A stretch of DNA of 8,947 nt, from positions 1-8,947 of the forward strand of contig CAYQJO010000181.1 of the NCBI GenBank assembly GCA_964417785.1. Direction: 5' to 3'. Shown one piece after another: positions 1 through 7,100 of the stretch. Below the pieces are notes generated by a model that was not told the origin of the DNA, did not search any database, and was given only the letters and a program-made list of their open reading frames with translations. The stretch is from DAOTUL01 sp034437435 (GTDB lineage: Bacteria; Chloroflexota; Anaerolineae; Aggregatilineales; Phototrophicaceae). Numbering within the stretch: position 1 is the first letter of the stretch; each line of letters starts with the position of its first letter. The position numbers were made by a program, and so were the translations under genes.

Positions 1-21
1 CTGAGCGATATACCTACAATG

Positions 22-36
22 AATGCACTGTGCATT
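22..36. repeat. 15-bp perfect inverted repeat
   Basis: AATGCAC and GTGCATT form a perfect 7-bp inverted repeat around a single central T. The symmetry is seen directly. It could be a dimeric regulator's operator for a gene beyond the left edge, or chance. The rest of positions 1-54 shows no coding region or recognisable promoter. Confidence 0.3.
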
Positions 37-54
37 TCTACGCGGATTGAAGAA

Positions 55-102
55 GTCCCCCTCGCCCCTTGTGGGAGAGGGGGATTTAGGGGGTGAGGGG
101 AC
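55..102. repeat. GC-rich intergenic palindrome (REP-like), possible terminator
   Basis: A C-rich arm (55-68) is followed by two G-rich tracts (73-83 and 89-102). Two alternative hairpins are possible. A compact one pairs 57-67 with 73-83, one mismatch and a 5-nt loop. A longer one pairs 55-68 with 89-102, both ends reading GTCCCC/GGGGAC, with a bulge and a mismatch. On the minus strand it resembles the CCCTCACCCCCTAAATCCCCCTCTCCC intergenic repeat seen in many copies in cyanobacterial, chloroflexotal and other genomes; that is recalled family knowledge, not a search. It starts immediately after the carboxypeptidase stop codon. It could end transcription of the cluster or protect the mRNA 3' end, although no U-tract follows the stem. 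Confidence 0.6.
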
Positions 103-1887
103 TTACAATGCCGCCGTCCGCCGCACCGTCCCCGCACGCTCGTGCTTCGCCACCAGCGTCACCTCACCGCCATCCGGCGCATGCACCACCCACTCGACTT
201 TAGCCCGGTCATCCGTGTTGGGATTTTGCGCCCACACTGTGATCGCGCTCGCCGCATACGCCCGTCCTTCTAGCTGGCCGGGGAACTCGCGTGTCTTGCC
301 GCTCTTCAGGCTGGCCCCGTCCGGCAGATCGATCTCGCACACCACACCCCGCACCGCCTTGCGGTCCAGCGCCCGCCTGGAGCAGTACGTCGGCAGCCAT
401 CCCGTGTTCTGCACCACCAGCCGCACATGGTAATTCGATTCGCCCAGCGGCGTTACGGCCACATCCATGATCTCCAAGCGCGGCGAGATCAGCACATACC
501 ACACCAGCCAGTCGGCAAACGGCGCGATCTCCTTTTCCAGCAGATGCGGCGGCGGATTGCGCCACGAATACAGCATATCCCATCCGCCCAGTTCCACCTG
601 GCCCAACTGCGGATGCTCGAAGGCGTACCAGTCCACATACCCTTTGCCGTCCAGCACGTCGTCGCTCCACTTCAGCAGCTTCAGATCGTCCTCGACCGGA
701 TGCTCGCGGAACCAGTCGATGAACTTGTAATCCTCGATTCCCGCCTGCCGCTGCGGACTCCAGATTTCCACCGTCCAGCCGTACATACCGAAATGGTCGT
801 AAATCCAGTCGTCAAACACCCCCGTAATCGTCTCTTTCGGGTGATACCGGAAGTCGTGATAGACCGAGATCGCGGGGTAGCCGGTCAGCGCCGTGCCTTT
901 TTCGCCCATCTTCTGATAGGTCCACAGGTCTTCCGCTGGCATGTTCTCGTCCGGCTCGGTGCCATAAGGCCGCAGCAAAACCCCGCTCCAGGTGTGGAAG
1001 GTGATGCCGCCGGTGATGTTGTTATGCCTGGCAATAAAATCCACAATCGTATGCACTTCCGGCTCCGATGTCGGATACGGACCCGCACCCCGTTGCTCGC
1101 CTTCCTGACGCCAGTGCGCCGGGAAATTGCGGTTCAGGTCCAGCCCCTCTTTGATCTTCTTCCCGCTGATCGTCACCCCGTCGTAATCCTCAATTGTGCC
1201 TTCCGGCAGCACCCGGTAATACGTGCCTCCCACCTCGGTCGGGTCGCGCCGGACCAGCAGTCGCGGTTCGTCCGGATGGGCTTTCCAGGNNNNNNNNNNN
1301 NNNNNNNNNNNNNNNNNNNNNNNNNNNNNNNNNNNNNNNNNNNNNNNNNNNNNNNNNNNNNNNNNNNNNNNNNNNNNNNNNNNNNNNNNCCAGGGGCCGT
1401 TGGGGTCTTCGATCCGCATTTGCAGCATGCGCCCGTCGCCGTCCACATCCTCGCGCTCGAATCCCGGCAGCGGTTCCTCGTCATAGGGGTAGGGCCGCGT
1501 GCTGGACCGGATGATCTTCGGCTTATCCGCCAGCGCCCACTCCGCGCCGTCGGGGTTCACACGCGGACACACATAAAACGCCCGTGTGTCCAGGGCGCGA
1601 GTGATGTCGTCATCGCTGCCGTATTCTGCCGTTACCTTGTTGATGAGATACAAACACGCGCTTGTCGGCGACACCTCCGACGCATGGATATTCCCATCCA
1701 CCCACAGCGCCGGTTTCTCCTCCGCCGGACCCGTCGCCGTGTTGGTCAGCGTCACCAGCCAGATGTCGCGCCCTTCGTAGCTCTTGCCGATGCTCTCCAA
1801 CGCCACCAACTGTGGGTAATCCGCCGCGAACGTCCGCAGCGCCTCCGTCAACTCGTCATATCGGTAATACCGGTCAAAATCAACCAT
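103..1887 (-). CDS. M14-family zinc carboxypeptidase (interrupted by an assembly gap)
   Basis: Predicted metallocarboxypeptidase that removes C-terminal residues from peptides using one zinc ion. Numbering includes 34 unknown residues. Zinc ligands are H68 and E71 in the HASE motif and H298 in FHTWSG. The substrate-binding pair N252/R253 lies in LNRNF, and the general-base glutamate is E374 in TVEIW. The catalytic domain spans about residues 1-465. A beta-rich C-terminal domain of about 125 residues follows, reminiscent of the transthyretin-like or Ig-like domains of large M14 enzymes. There is no signal peptide or membrane segment, so a cytoplasmic location is likely. The start is supported by AAGGA six bases upstream (1894-1898). 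The gene is last in the cluster, 57 nt after the transporter. A 100-N gap falls at residues 167-200. The flanks suggest little or nothing is missing, so the true length may be near 559 residues. Family assignment is secure; the substrate is unknown. Confidence 0.9.
   Translation of the reverse strand: MVDFDRYYRYDELTEALRTFAADYPQLVALESIGKSYEGRDIWLVTLTNTATGPAEEKPALWVDGNIHASEVSPTSACLYLINKVTAEYGSDDDITRALDTRAFYVCPRVNPDGAEWALADKPKIIRSSTRPYPYDEEPLPGFEREDVDGDGRMLQMRIEDPNGPWXXXXXXXXXXXXXXXXXXXXXXXXXXXXXXXXXXWKAHPDEPRLLVRRDPTEVGGTYYRVLPEGTIEDYDGVTISGKKIKEGLDLNRNFPAHWRQEGEQRGAGPYPTSEPEVHTIVDFIARHNNITGGITFHTWSGVLLRPYGTEPDENMPAEDLWTYQKMGEKGTALTGYPAISVYHDFRYHPKETITGVFDDWIYDHFGMYGWTVEIWSPQRQAGIEDYKFIDWFREHPVEDDLKLLKWSDDVLDGKGYVDWYAFEHPQLGQVELGGWDMLYSWRNPPPHLLEKEIAPFADWLVWYVLISPRLEIMDVAVTPLGESNYHVRLVVQNTGWLPTYCSRRALDRKAVRGVVCEIDLPDGASLKSGKTREFPGQLEGRAYAASAITVWAQNPNTDDRAKVEWVVHAPDGGEVTLVAKHERAGTVRRTAAL
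1290..1389. other. 100-N scaffold gap inside the carboxypeptidase gene
   Basis: Exactly 100 N is a conventional placeholder for a gap of unknown size. The five bases to the left (1285-1289, ccagg) and to the right (1390-1394, ccagg) are identical. Merging them gives an uninterrupted in-frame reading ...NGPWKAHP..., so the two contig ends may simply overlap. Confidence 0.95.
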
Positions 1888-1893
1888 CTGTCA

Positions 1894-1898
1894 TCCTT
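1894..1898 (-). promoter_or_regulatory. Ribosome binding site of the carboxypeptidase gene
   Basis: AAGGA on the minus strand lies six bases before the ATG at 1887, preceded by a second purine-rich AGGAA. It supports that start and suggests this gene is translated independently of its upstream neighbour. The surrounding spacer (1888-1944) is AT-rich, with no clear promoter or hairpin. Confidence 0.6.
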
Positions 1899-1944
1899 TC
1901 CTGTCTACTTTCTTGTTTCTTAATCTTTTATCAATAAATGCGAC

Positions 1945-2880
1945 TCATTTTGAAAATACACCAGTTTTGAACCGCAGCAGCAGTTCCGCCGGACGCAAAT
2001 TGATAATCGCAATCCCCGTGAAGATCATCAACGCGCCCCCGATCATAACCGGCGTCACCGTCTCCCCCGCCAGCGCACTTAAAAACAACCCCACTGCTGG
2101 CACCACATACGTCACCATCGTCGCCCGGAACGCCCCCAATTCCCACACAATAAAATAGAACAGCAAATACGCCAGGAACGTGTTAAAGAACCCTAACTGG
2201 ATCACCGCCAGCAGCGTATCGGTCGGGATGTCCGCCGGAGCCACAAATGCCCGTCCCCCCAGCAGCGGTTCCAGCAGCATAAATACGCCAGCACACGTCG
2301 CCGCCGAGATAAACGCCGTCGATGAAACCACCACCGGCTCCACATTCCGCTTGATAACCTTCCGGCTGTAAGTGGTAAACCCAGCATAAAACAAAGACGC
2401 GATCACCACCGCCAGTTGCCCCAGGATAAACTTCACGTCGATCTCACCGCCATCAAAGCCGCTGCTGGAAAGCATCACCACGCCGCCAAATCCGACAATC
2501 AACCCGGCCACCTTATGCCGCGTAATCCGCTCATCAGCAAATGCCAGGTGCGCAATCACCAGACTGAACAGCGACGCCGTCGCCTGAAGCACCGATGCCA
2601 TCCCGCTCGTGATATACTGCTCGCCCAACGAGATCAAAGTAAATGGAATAGCGGTGTTGCCCACGCCGATAATCAGCAGCGCCCGCAAAGTGCGCCAGTC
2701 TGATGGCAGCGACTTCCCCCGCAGCGTCCGCACGATGTTCAAACCAATCGCCGCGATGCCGGTACGGATAAACACAAGCTGGGTGGCCGAAATCTCGTCC
2801 ACGCCGATCCGAATCAGCAAGAACGACGATCCCCACAGCATCCCCAGCATCCAGAATGCGCCCCAGGCAGCCTTATTCAC
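1945..2880 (-). CDS. EamA/DMT-superfamily transporter, 10 membrane segments
   Basis: Predicted inner-membrane permease of 311 residues, a normal length for two-domain EamA (drug/metabolite transporter) proteins. Two homologous halves are visible: residues about 6-138, beginning WGAFWMLGMLWGSSFLLIRIG-like, and about 153-296. Each has about five hydrophobic segments, with a short polar link at 139-150 and a basic C-terminal tail. The first half shows the family's LWGSSF signature (15-20), and the second ends with a GGALMIFTGIAI-like helix (281-292). Family members export or import small metabolites such as amino acids or nucleosides; nothing here fixes the substrate. The start codon is GTG (2880) and overlaps the hydrolase gene end by 8 nt. 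No clear ribosome binding site precedes it, so translational coupling is likely. The next in-frame ATG is 11 codons in and would cut into the first helix, so GTG is preferred. Confidence 0.9.
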   Translation of the reverse strand: MNKAAWGAFWMLGMLWGSSFLLIRIGVDEISATQLVFIRTGIAAIGLNIVRTLRGKSLPSDWRTLRALLIIGVGNTAIPFTLISLGEQYITSGMASVLQATASLFSLVIAHLAFADERITRHKVAGLIVGFGGVVMLSSSGFDGGEIDVKFILGQLAVVIASLFYAGFTTYSRKVIKRNVEPVVVSSTAFISAATCAGVFMLLEPLLGGRAFVAPADIPTDTLLAVIQLGFFNTFLAYLLFYFIVWELGAFRATMVTYVVPAVGLFLSALAGETVTPVMIGGALMIFTGIAIINLRPAELLLRFKTGVFSK

Positions 2881-3694
2881 GGACGTTTAACCACGCCACA
2901 ATATCCGCCAGGATTTGCGCCTTCTCTGGCTCATTGTGCAGTTCATGATACAGACCAGAGTAAATCTGAATCGTCTTATCCGCCGATCTCGCCTGTGCAT
3001 ACAGGAAATCACTGCCCGATGGTGGGGTGATCTTGTCGCCGCCGCCATGCAGCACCAGCAGCGGAATGTGAAGCTGTCCCAACTGCGACCGTGCCACCTG
3101 CGCCTGATTGACCAGTTCGGCGACGGTTCCAATGCGCTGTCTCCCCTGGTTCACCAGCGGGTCAGCCTTGATTGCCGCCTCCACCGCCGGGTCCTGGCTG
3201 AGCGCGTTATCCGCCAGCATAATGACTCGCGCTTTGGGCGCAATTTGCGCCAGTATTTGTGCCACTTGCATCAGGGGCTTCGCCATTCCGCTGCCCACTG
3301 TTAAGGGCGTGCCGCTCGATACGAATCCGGCCAGCCTGCCCTGATAGCGTAGTACGAACAGCAGACCAATGAGCGCCCCCATGCTGTGACCATACACAAA
3401 GACCTTGCGATCCGGATGCGCCGCCTCAATCTGATCCAGATACAGCGCCAGATCATCCACCGCCAGATCAAACGACGGCAAATAGAAACGCAGCCCCTCG
3501 CTGCGGCCATGCCCCCGGTGATCGATGGCATAAACCGCATAGCCGTTTTCCGCCAGATGCGCCAGCACATGCGTGTAGCGTCCCGAATGTTCCCCGATGC
3601 CATGCACCAGCAGCACCGCCGCTTTGACAGGACCATCCGGTTGCTGATTGATGGTGTGCAGAGTCAGCCCATCGCGAGTATGCAGTGAATCCAT
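2873..3694 (-). CDS. Alpha/beta hydrolase, monoacylglycerol-lipase type (serine lipase/esterase)
   Basis: Predicted 273-residue serine hydrolase. It fits the Hydrolase_4/monoacylglycerol-lipase group (lysophospholipase-like), which cleaves fatty-acyl esters such as monoglycerides. The oxyanion-hole region is HGIGEHSGRY (31-40), followed by the strand YAIDHRGHGRSEG (55-67). The nucleophile is S104 in GHSMG, the acid is D220 in HGGGDKI, and the histidine is H250 in GLYHELHNE. The catalytic triad is complete. No signal peptide is seen, so it is probably cytoplasmic. The open frame extends upstream to 3985, but that part is antisense-like shadow over the FHA gene, low in complexity and unlike any hydrolase. 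The ATG at 3694 begins a normal MDSLHTRDGLTLHT-like N-terminus, with GGAG about 12 bases upstream (3707-3710). It lies 7 nt after the FHA gene and overlaps the transporter start by 8 nt. Physiological substrate unknown. Confidence 0.9.
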   Translation of the reverse strand: MDSLHTRDGLTLHTINQQPDGPVKAAVLLVHGIGEHSGRYTHVLAHLAENGYAVYAIDHRGHGRSEGLRFYLPSFDLAVDDLALYLDQIEAAHPDRKVFVYGHSMGALIGLLFVLRYQGRLAGFVSSGTPLTVGSGMAKPLMQVAQILAQIAPKARVIMLADNALSQDPAVEAAIKADPLVNQGRQRIGTVAELVNQAQVARSQLGQLHIPLLVLHGGGDKITPPSGSDFLYAQARSADKTIQIYSGLYHELHNEPEKAQILADIVAWLNVRE

Positions 3695-3701
3695 GTGCGA
3701 T

Positions 3702-4106
3702 TTATTCTCCGTATGATAAGGGGATGTCCAGCCGCAGCCATGTCCGCCCGATGCGAAACAGCGTCCCCGGTCGGATGCTGCACCGGTTTTCGATGGGGTC
3801 GTCCTCCTTTTCCAGGTAGGTGCCGTTACGACTGCCGCTGTCCTCCAACCAGAAACGCAGCACAAACGGGTTCGGCACCGAGTCCGTGCTGGTCGTCGGC
3901 ACCGACTCACAGCCAAGCCGTGCATGAATACGCGAGACCTGGTTGTCAAAGCCGATGTGAATATCGCAGCTTTCGCGCCGTCCAATCAGGATGACCTTCT
4001 CCTGTCCCGGTATGGGTTGCTCAAACGACAGCTTCTTGCCATCCTGCGGTCCACTCATATATGTGATCGAAATCTCGCGCTTGAAATGCTTCTGGAAGGG
4101 ATTCAT
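3702..4106 (-). CDS. Small FHA-domain protein (phosphothreonine reader)
   Basis: A 134-residue protein that is essentially one forkhead-associated domain, a fold that binds phosphothreonine peptides made by Hanks-type kinases. All signature residues are present: G42-R43 in VILIGRRESCDI, S58-R59 and H61 in VSRIHA, and N94-G95 in GSRNGTY. The domain spans about residues 13-130. There is no second domain, signal peptide or membrane segment, so it is probably a soluble adaptor. The ATG at 4106 shares one base with the TGA stop of the kinase gene (TGATG) and has no obvious ribosome binding site. Its translation probably depends on termination-reinitiation after the kinase, implying matched expression. 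A TTG at 4109 directly upstream is possible but less likely. Immediate linkage to the kinase makes the kinase, or its substrates, the likely phosphopeptide ligand (inference). Confidence 0.92.
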   Translation of the reverse strand: MNPFQKHFKREISITYMSGPQDGKKLSFEQPIPGQEKVILIGRRESCDIHIGFDNQVSRIHARLGCESVPTTSTDSVPNPFVLRFWLEDSGSRNGTYLEKEDDPIENRCSIRPGTLFRIGRTWLRLDIPLSYGE

Positions 4107-7100
4107 CAATCGTCCAGTTTCTCACGAACCTTTTTCAGTTTTTGCAGGCTGGACTGGTGGCTGCGGTCGATCTCGATGGCTTTTTCCAATGCTTTTTGCG
4201 CCTCAGAATACCGGCCTTGCTGCATCAACGCATCACCGTAATTGTGCCAGAACCACACATCCCTGGCGTCATACTGGATGGCCGTCTGGTAACACACCAT
4301 CGCCTCATCCCAGCGCCCCAGCGCCGCCAGACACAATCCCTTGCCATTCCAGGCCCAGGCATAAGCAGGTTCCAGTTCCAATGCCCGATCATAGCTGTCG
4401 ACCGCTTCTTCGTGCCGGTTCAGACGGCGCAGAATCTGCCCCCGCCGTGCCCACACCGTCGCGTTCAGCGGCGCACGTTCCATCACCCCGTTGATGACCG
4501 CCAGTGCCTCCTCGCGCCGTTGCAGGTCCAGCAGCACATCCACCTGATTGATCGCGTACCAGATGATGCCGGGGTCTTCTTTGGCCGCCCGTTCGTAGCT
4601 TGCCAGCGACTCTTCATAACGCCGCATCTCTTTCAATGTGAGACCGCGCCCGTTCCAGGCCCAGCCGTAATGCGGGTTCAGGCGCACCGCCAGATCGAAA
4701 GACGCGAGTGCTTCTTCATGCCGCCGCAGCCGCCGCAGCGCCTGTCCGCGCTTGGCCCAGCTTTCCACATGCCGGTTGTTGATCCGTAGGGCAGAGTCCA
4801 GCGACTTAACTGCCGCTTCCGTGTGCCGCAGCGCCAGCAGTTCGTCGGCGTGGTTGTACCAGTGCCACACATCGCCGTCGTTGAGTTCCAATGCTTTCTC
4901 AAAGCAGAAGAGGGCTTCTTCGTGCCGGTTGAGTTGGCTCAGGGTCAGGCCGCGCCCACTCCATGCCCAGTCATTATCTGGTTCCAGTTCTACCGCCTGA
5001 TTGTAACTGCTGAGTGCTTCGTCCAGACGCCCCAACCGCCGCAAAATCTGCCCGTGCTGCGCCCAGATTTGCGGGTTACGATTTTCCATCCGCAGCGCCA
5101 CATCCAGCAGGTTGAGCGCCTCTTCATTGCGCCCCATCAGCACCAGCACATCGGTCTGCTTGTAGAGATAGTACGGCTCATCCGGTGATAGTTCGCTGGC
5201 GTGCTGGTAGGAGAGCAGCGCTTCGTCATAGCGGTTTATCACTTCCAGTGTGATTCCCTGCTCGTTCCAGGCCCAGGCATAATTGGGTGAGGCAAGCGTT
5301 GCCTGGATGCACGCTTCCAGGGAGTCTTCATACCGTCCCAGATGGCGCAGTGCATTGCCCAACCGCGCCCAACTGCGTGCATGCCCTGGTACAATCTGGG
5401 TGGCCTGTTCCAGCGGTTCCAGCGCTTCGGCATAGCGGCTCATCAGAATCAGCACGTTGCCCTGATTGTACCAGTGCCACACATCGTCAGGCTTGAGGTC
5501 GGCAGCCTGCTGGTAACAGAACAGGGCCTCTTCATAACGCTCCATCTGTTCCAGCACAATGCCTTTGCCGTTGATCGACCAGGACGAGTCCGGCGTCAGT
5601 TCGATGGCCCGTTCATACGCCTGTAATGCCTCGCTGTGCCGCCCCAGGTAGCGCATCACCTGGCCGAGTTTAGCCCAACTGAAAGCATGAGTGGGATCGG
5701 TACGGGTGGCCTGCTGCGCCGGCTGAACCGCTTCGTCGTAGCGACCCATCTCCACCAGCATCTCGGTCAAATTGTACCAGTGCCACACCTCACCTGAATG
5801 GTAGCGACTGGCCCGTTTGAAGCACAGCAGCGCTTCTTCCGTCCGACCCAGGACCTTCAGCGCCAGACCGCAGCCGTTATGCGCCCAGGCGTAGGTTGGT
5901 TCCAGTTCAATCGCTTTCTGGTAAGCGTTTACCGCCGGCTCGAATTTCCCCAACAAACGGTAAACCTGACCGATTTTGGCCCAGCTATTCGGGTGCAGTG
6001 GGTCAATTTCCAGACCGCGTTGCAGCAGTGGCAGCGCCTCCTCATAGCGTCCCAGGTTTTGCAGGGAGTCGGCCCGGTTGTACCAGTTCCAGACGTTGTG
6101 GGGGTTCATCTCGGTCGCGGTCTCAAAACAGACCAGTGCGTTTTCCAACTGGTTGAGCCGTTCCAACACAATGCCTTTGCCGTTCCAGGCCCAGGCATAA
6201 TGCGGCTGGATTTCCAGCGCCCGCTCGTAACAGGCCAGCGCGTCGTCATAGCGTTCCAGCAGGCGCATGGTCCGGCCTTTCCGCGCCCAGGCCCAGGCAT
6301 AATCCGGCTGTAAGGCGATAGCCCGATCGTAGGCTTCCAGTGCCTCGTCGTGCCGTCCCAATGCTGTCAGCGAATAGCCTTTATCCATGAGTTCGCGGGC
6401 TTCCAGAGCGGGACCGGTGATTTCCAGTACCGGCTCTTCACCGATGTGGGTGCGAAAAAACGCCGTCAGCGTATCGACTATGCTGTTCCAGTCGTCCGGA
6501 CGCTGGTCCGGCGATTTTGCCAGACAACCCTGCACGAAGGTCTGGATGTCCGCCGGGATGTTCGGTTCTGGCGGGAAAACCGGCTGCTCGTTGATGTGGG
6601 CGGTCATCCACTCCGGGAATTTGCTGGCCTGGAACACCCGTTTGCCGGTCAGCATCTCGTATAACACGCAGCCGAAAGCGTAAATGTCACTGCGAATATC
6701 GACATCCTGGCTCTGGCACTGCTCCGGCGACATATATGGCGCGGTGCCGACAATAGCGCCCACCCGTGTCAGGCGCATGTCGTCGTCGTTTTCGTGGACC
6801 ATCAGGTTGTCATCGACATCGACGGAACGTACCAGACCAAAGTCTGTCACTTTGGCGATGTCTTCATGCGAAACCAGAATGTTCGCCGGTTTAAGATCAC
6901 GGTGGACCATACCGGGGACTTTCTGGGTGGCATGGCGCATACCGAGCGCGATATGCAGCGCGAATTCCAGCGATTTGCGCAGGTCCAGCCGGCGGTGGTC
7001 GATCCAACTGCGCAGGTCGGCTCCCATCTGTTCTGGGCCGCTGACGTGTTCCAGGATGATGTGTGGTCGATTGTTGATGTTCTGGACCAGCCGCGCCTGG

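Noticed and set aside
427..1923. Long plus-strand open frame of 498 codons
   Set aside because: It lies opposite the carboxypeptidase gene, crosses the N gap, and its protein is Arg/His/Pro-rich with no recognisable domain. The minus-strand frame has all M14 catalytic residues.
1888..1944. Promoter for the carboxypeptidase in the AT-rich spacer
   Set aside because: A TTGATA-like hexamer exists, but 17 bases downstream there is no acceptable -10 match. No hairpin terminator for the transporter is visible either.
3695..3985. 97-codon N-terminal extension of the hydrolase frame
   Set aside because: It overlaps the FHA gene in another frame, is Arg/Cys/Thr-rich and unlike any hydrolase. The ATG at 3694 gives a normal family N-terminus.
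4107..4109. TTG as FHA gene start
   Set aside because: The immediately following ATG at 4106 overlaps the kinase stop as TGATG, a common coupling arrangement. TTG would add only one residue.
5798..6313. Plus-strand open frames opposite the TPR array (also 4142-4789, 4823-5188, 5342-5626)
   Set aside because: They repeat with the 102/306-bp period of the TPR DNA because they are its antisense shadow. No independent start signals or domains are seen.
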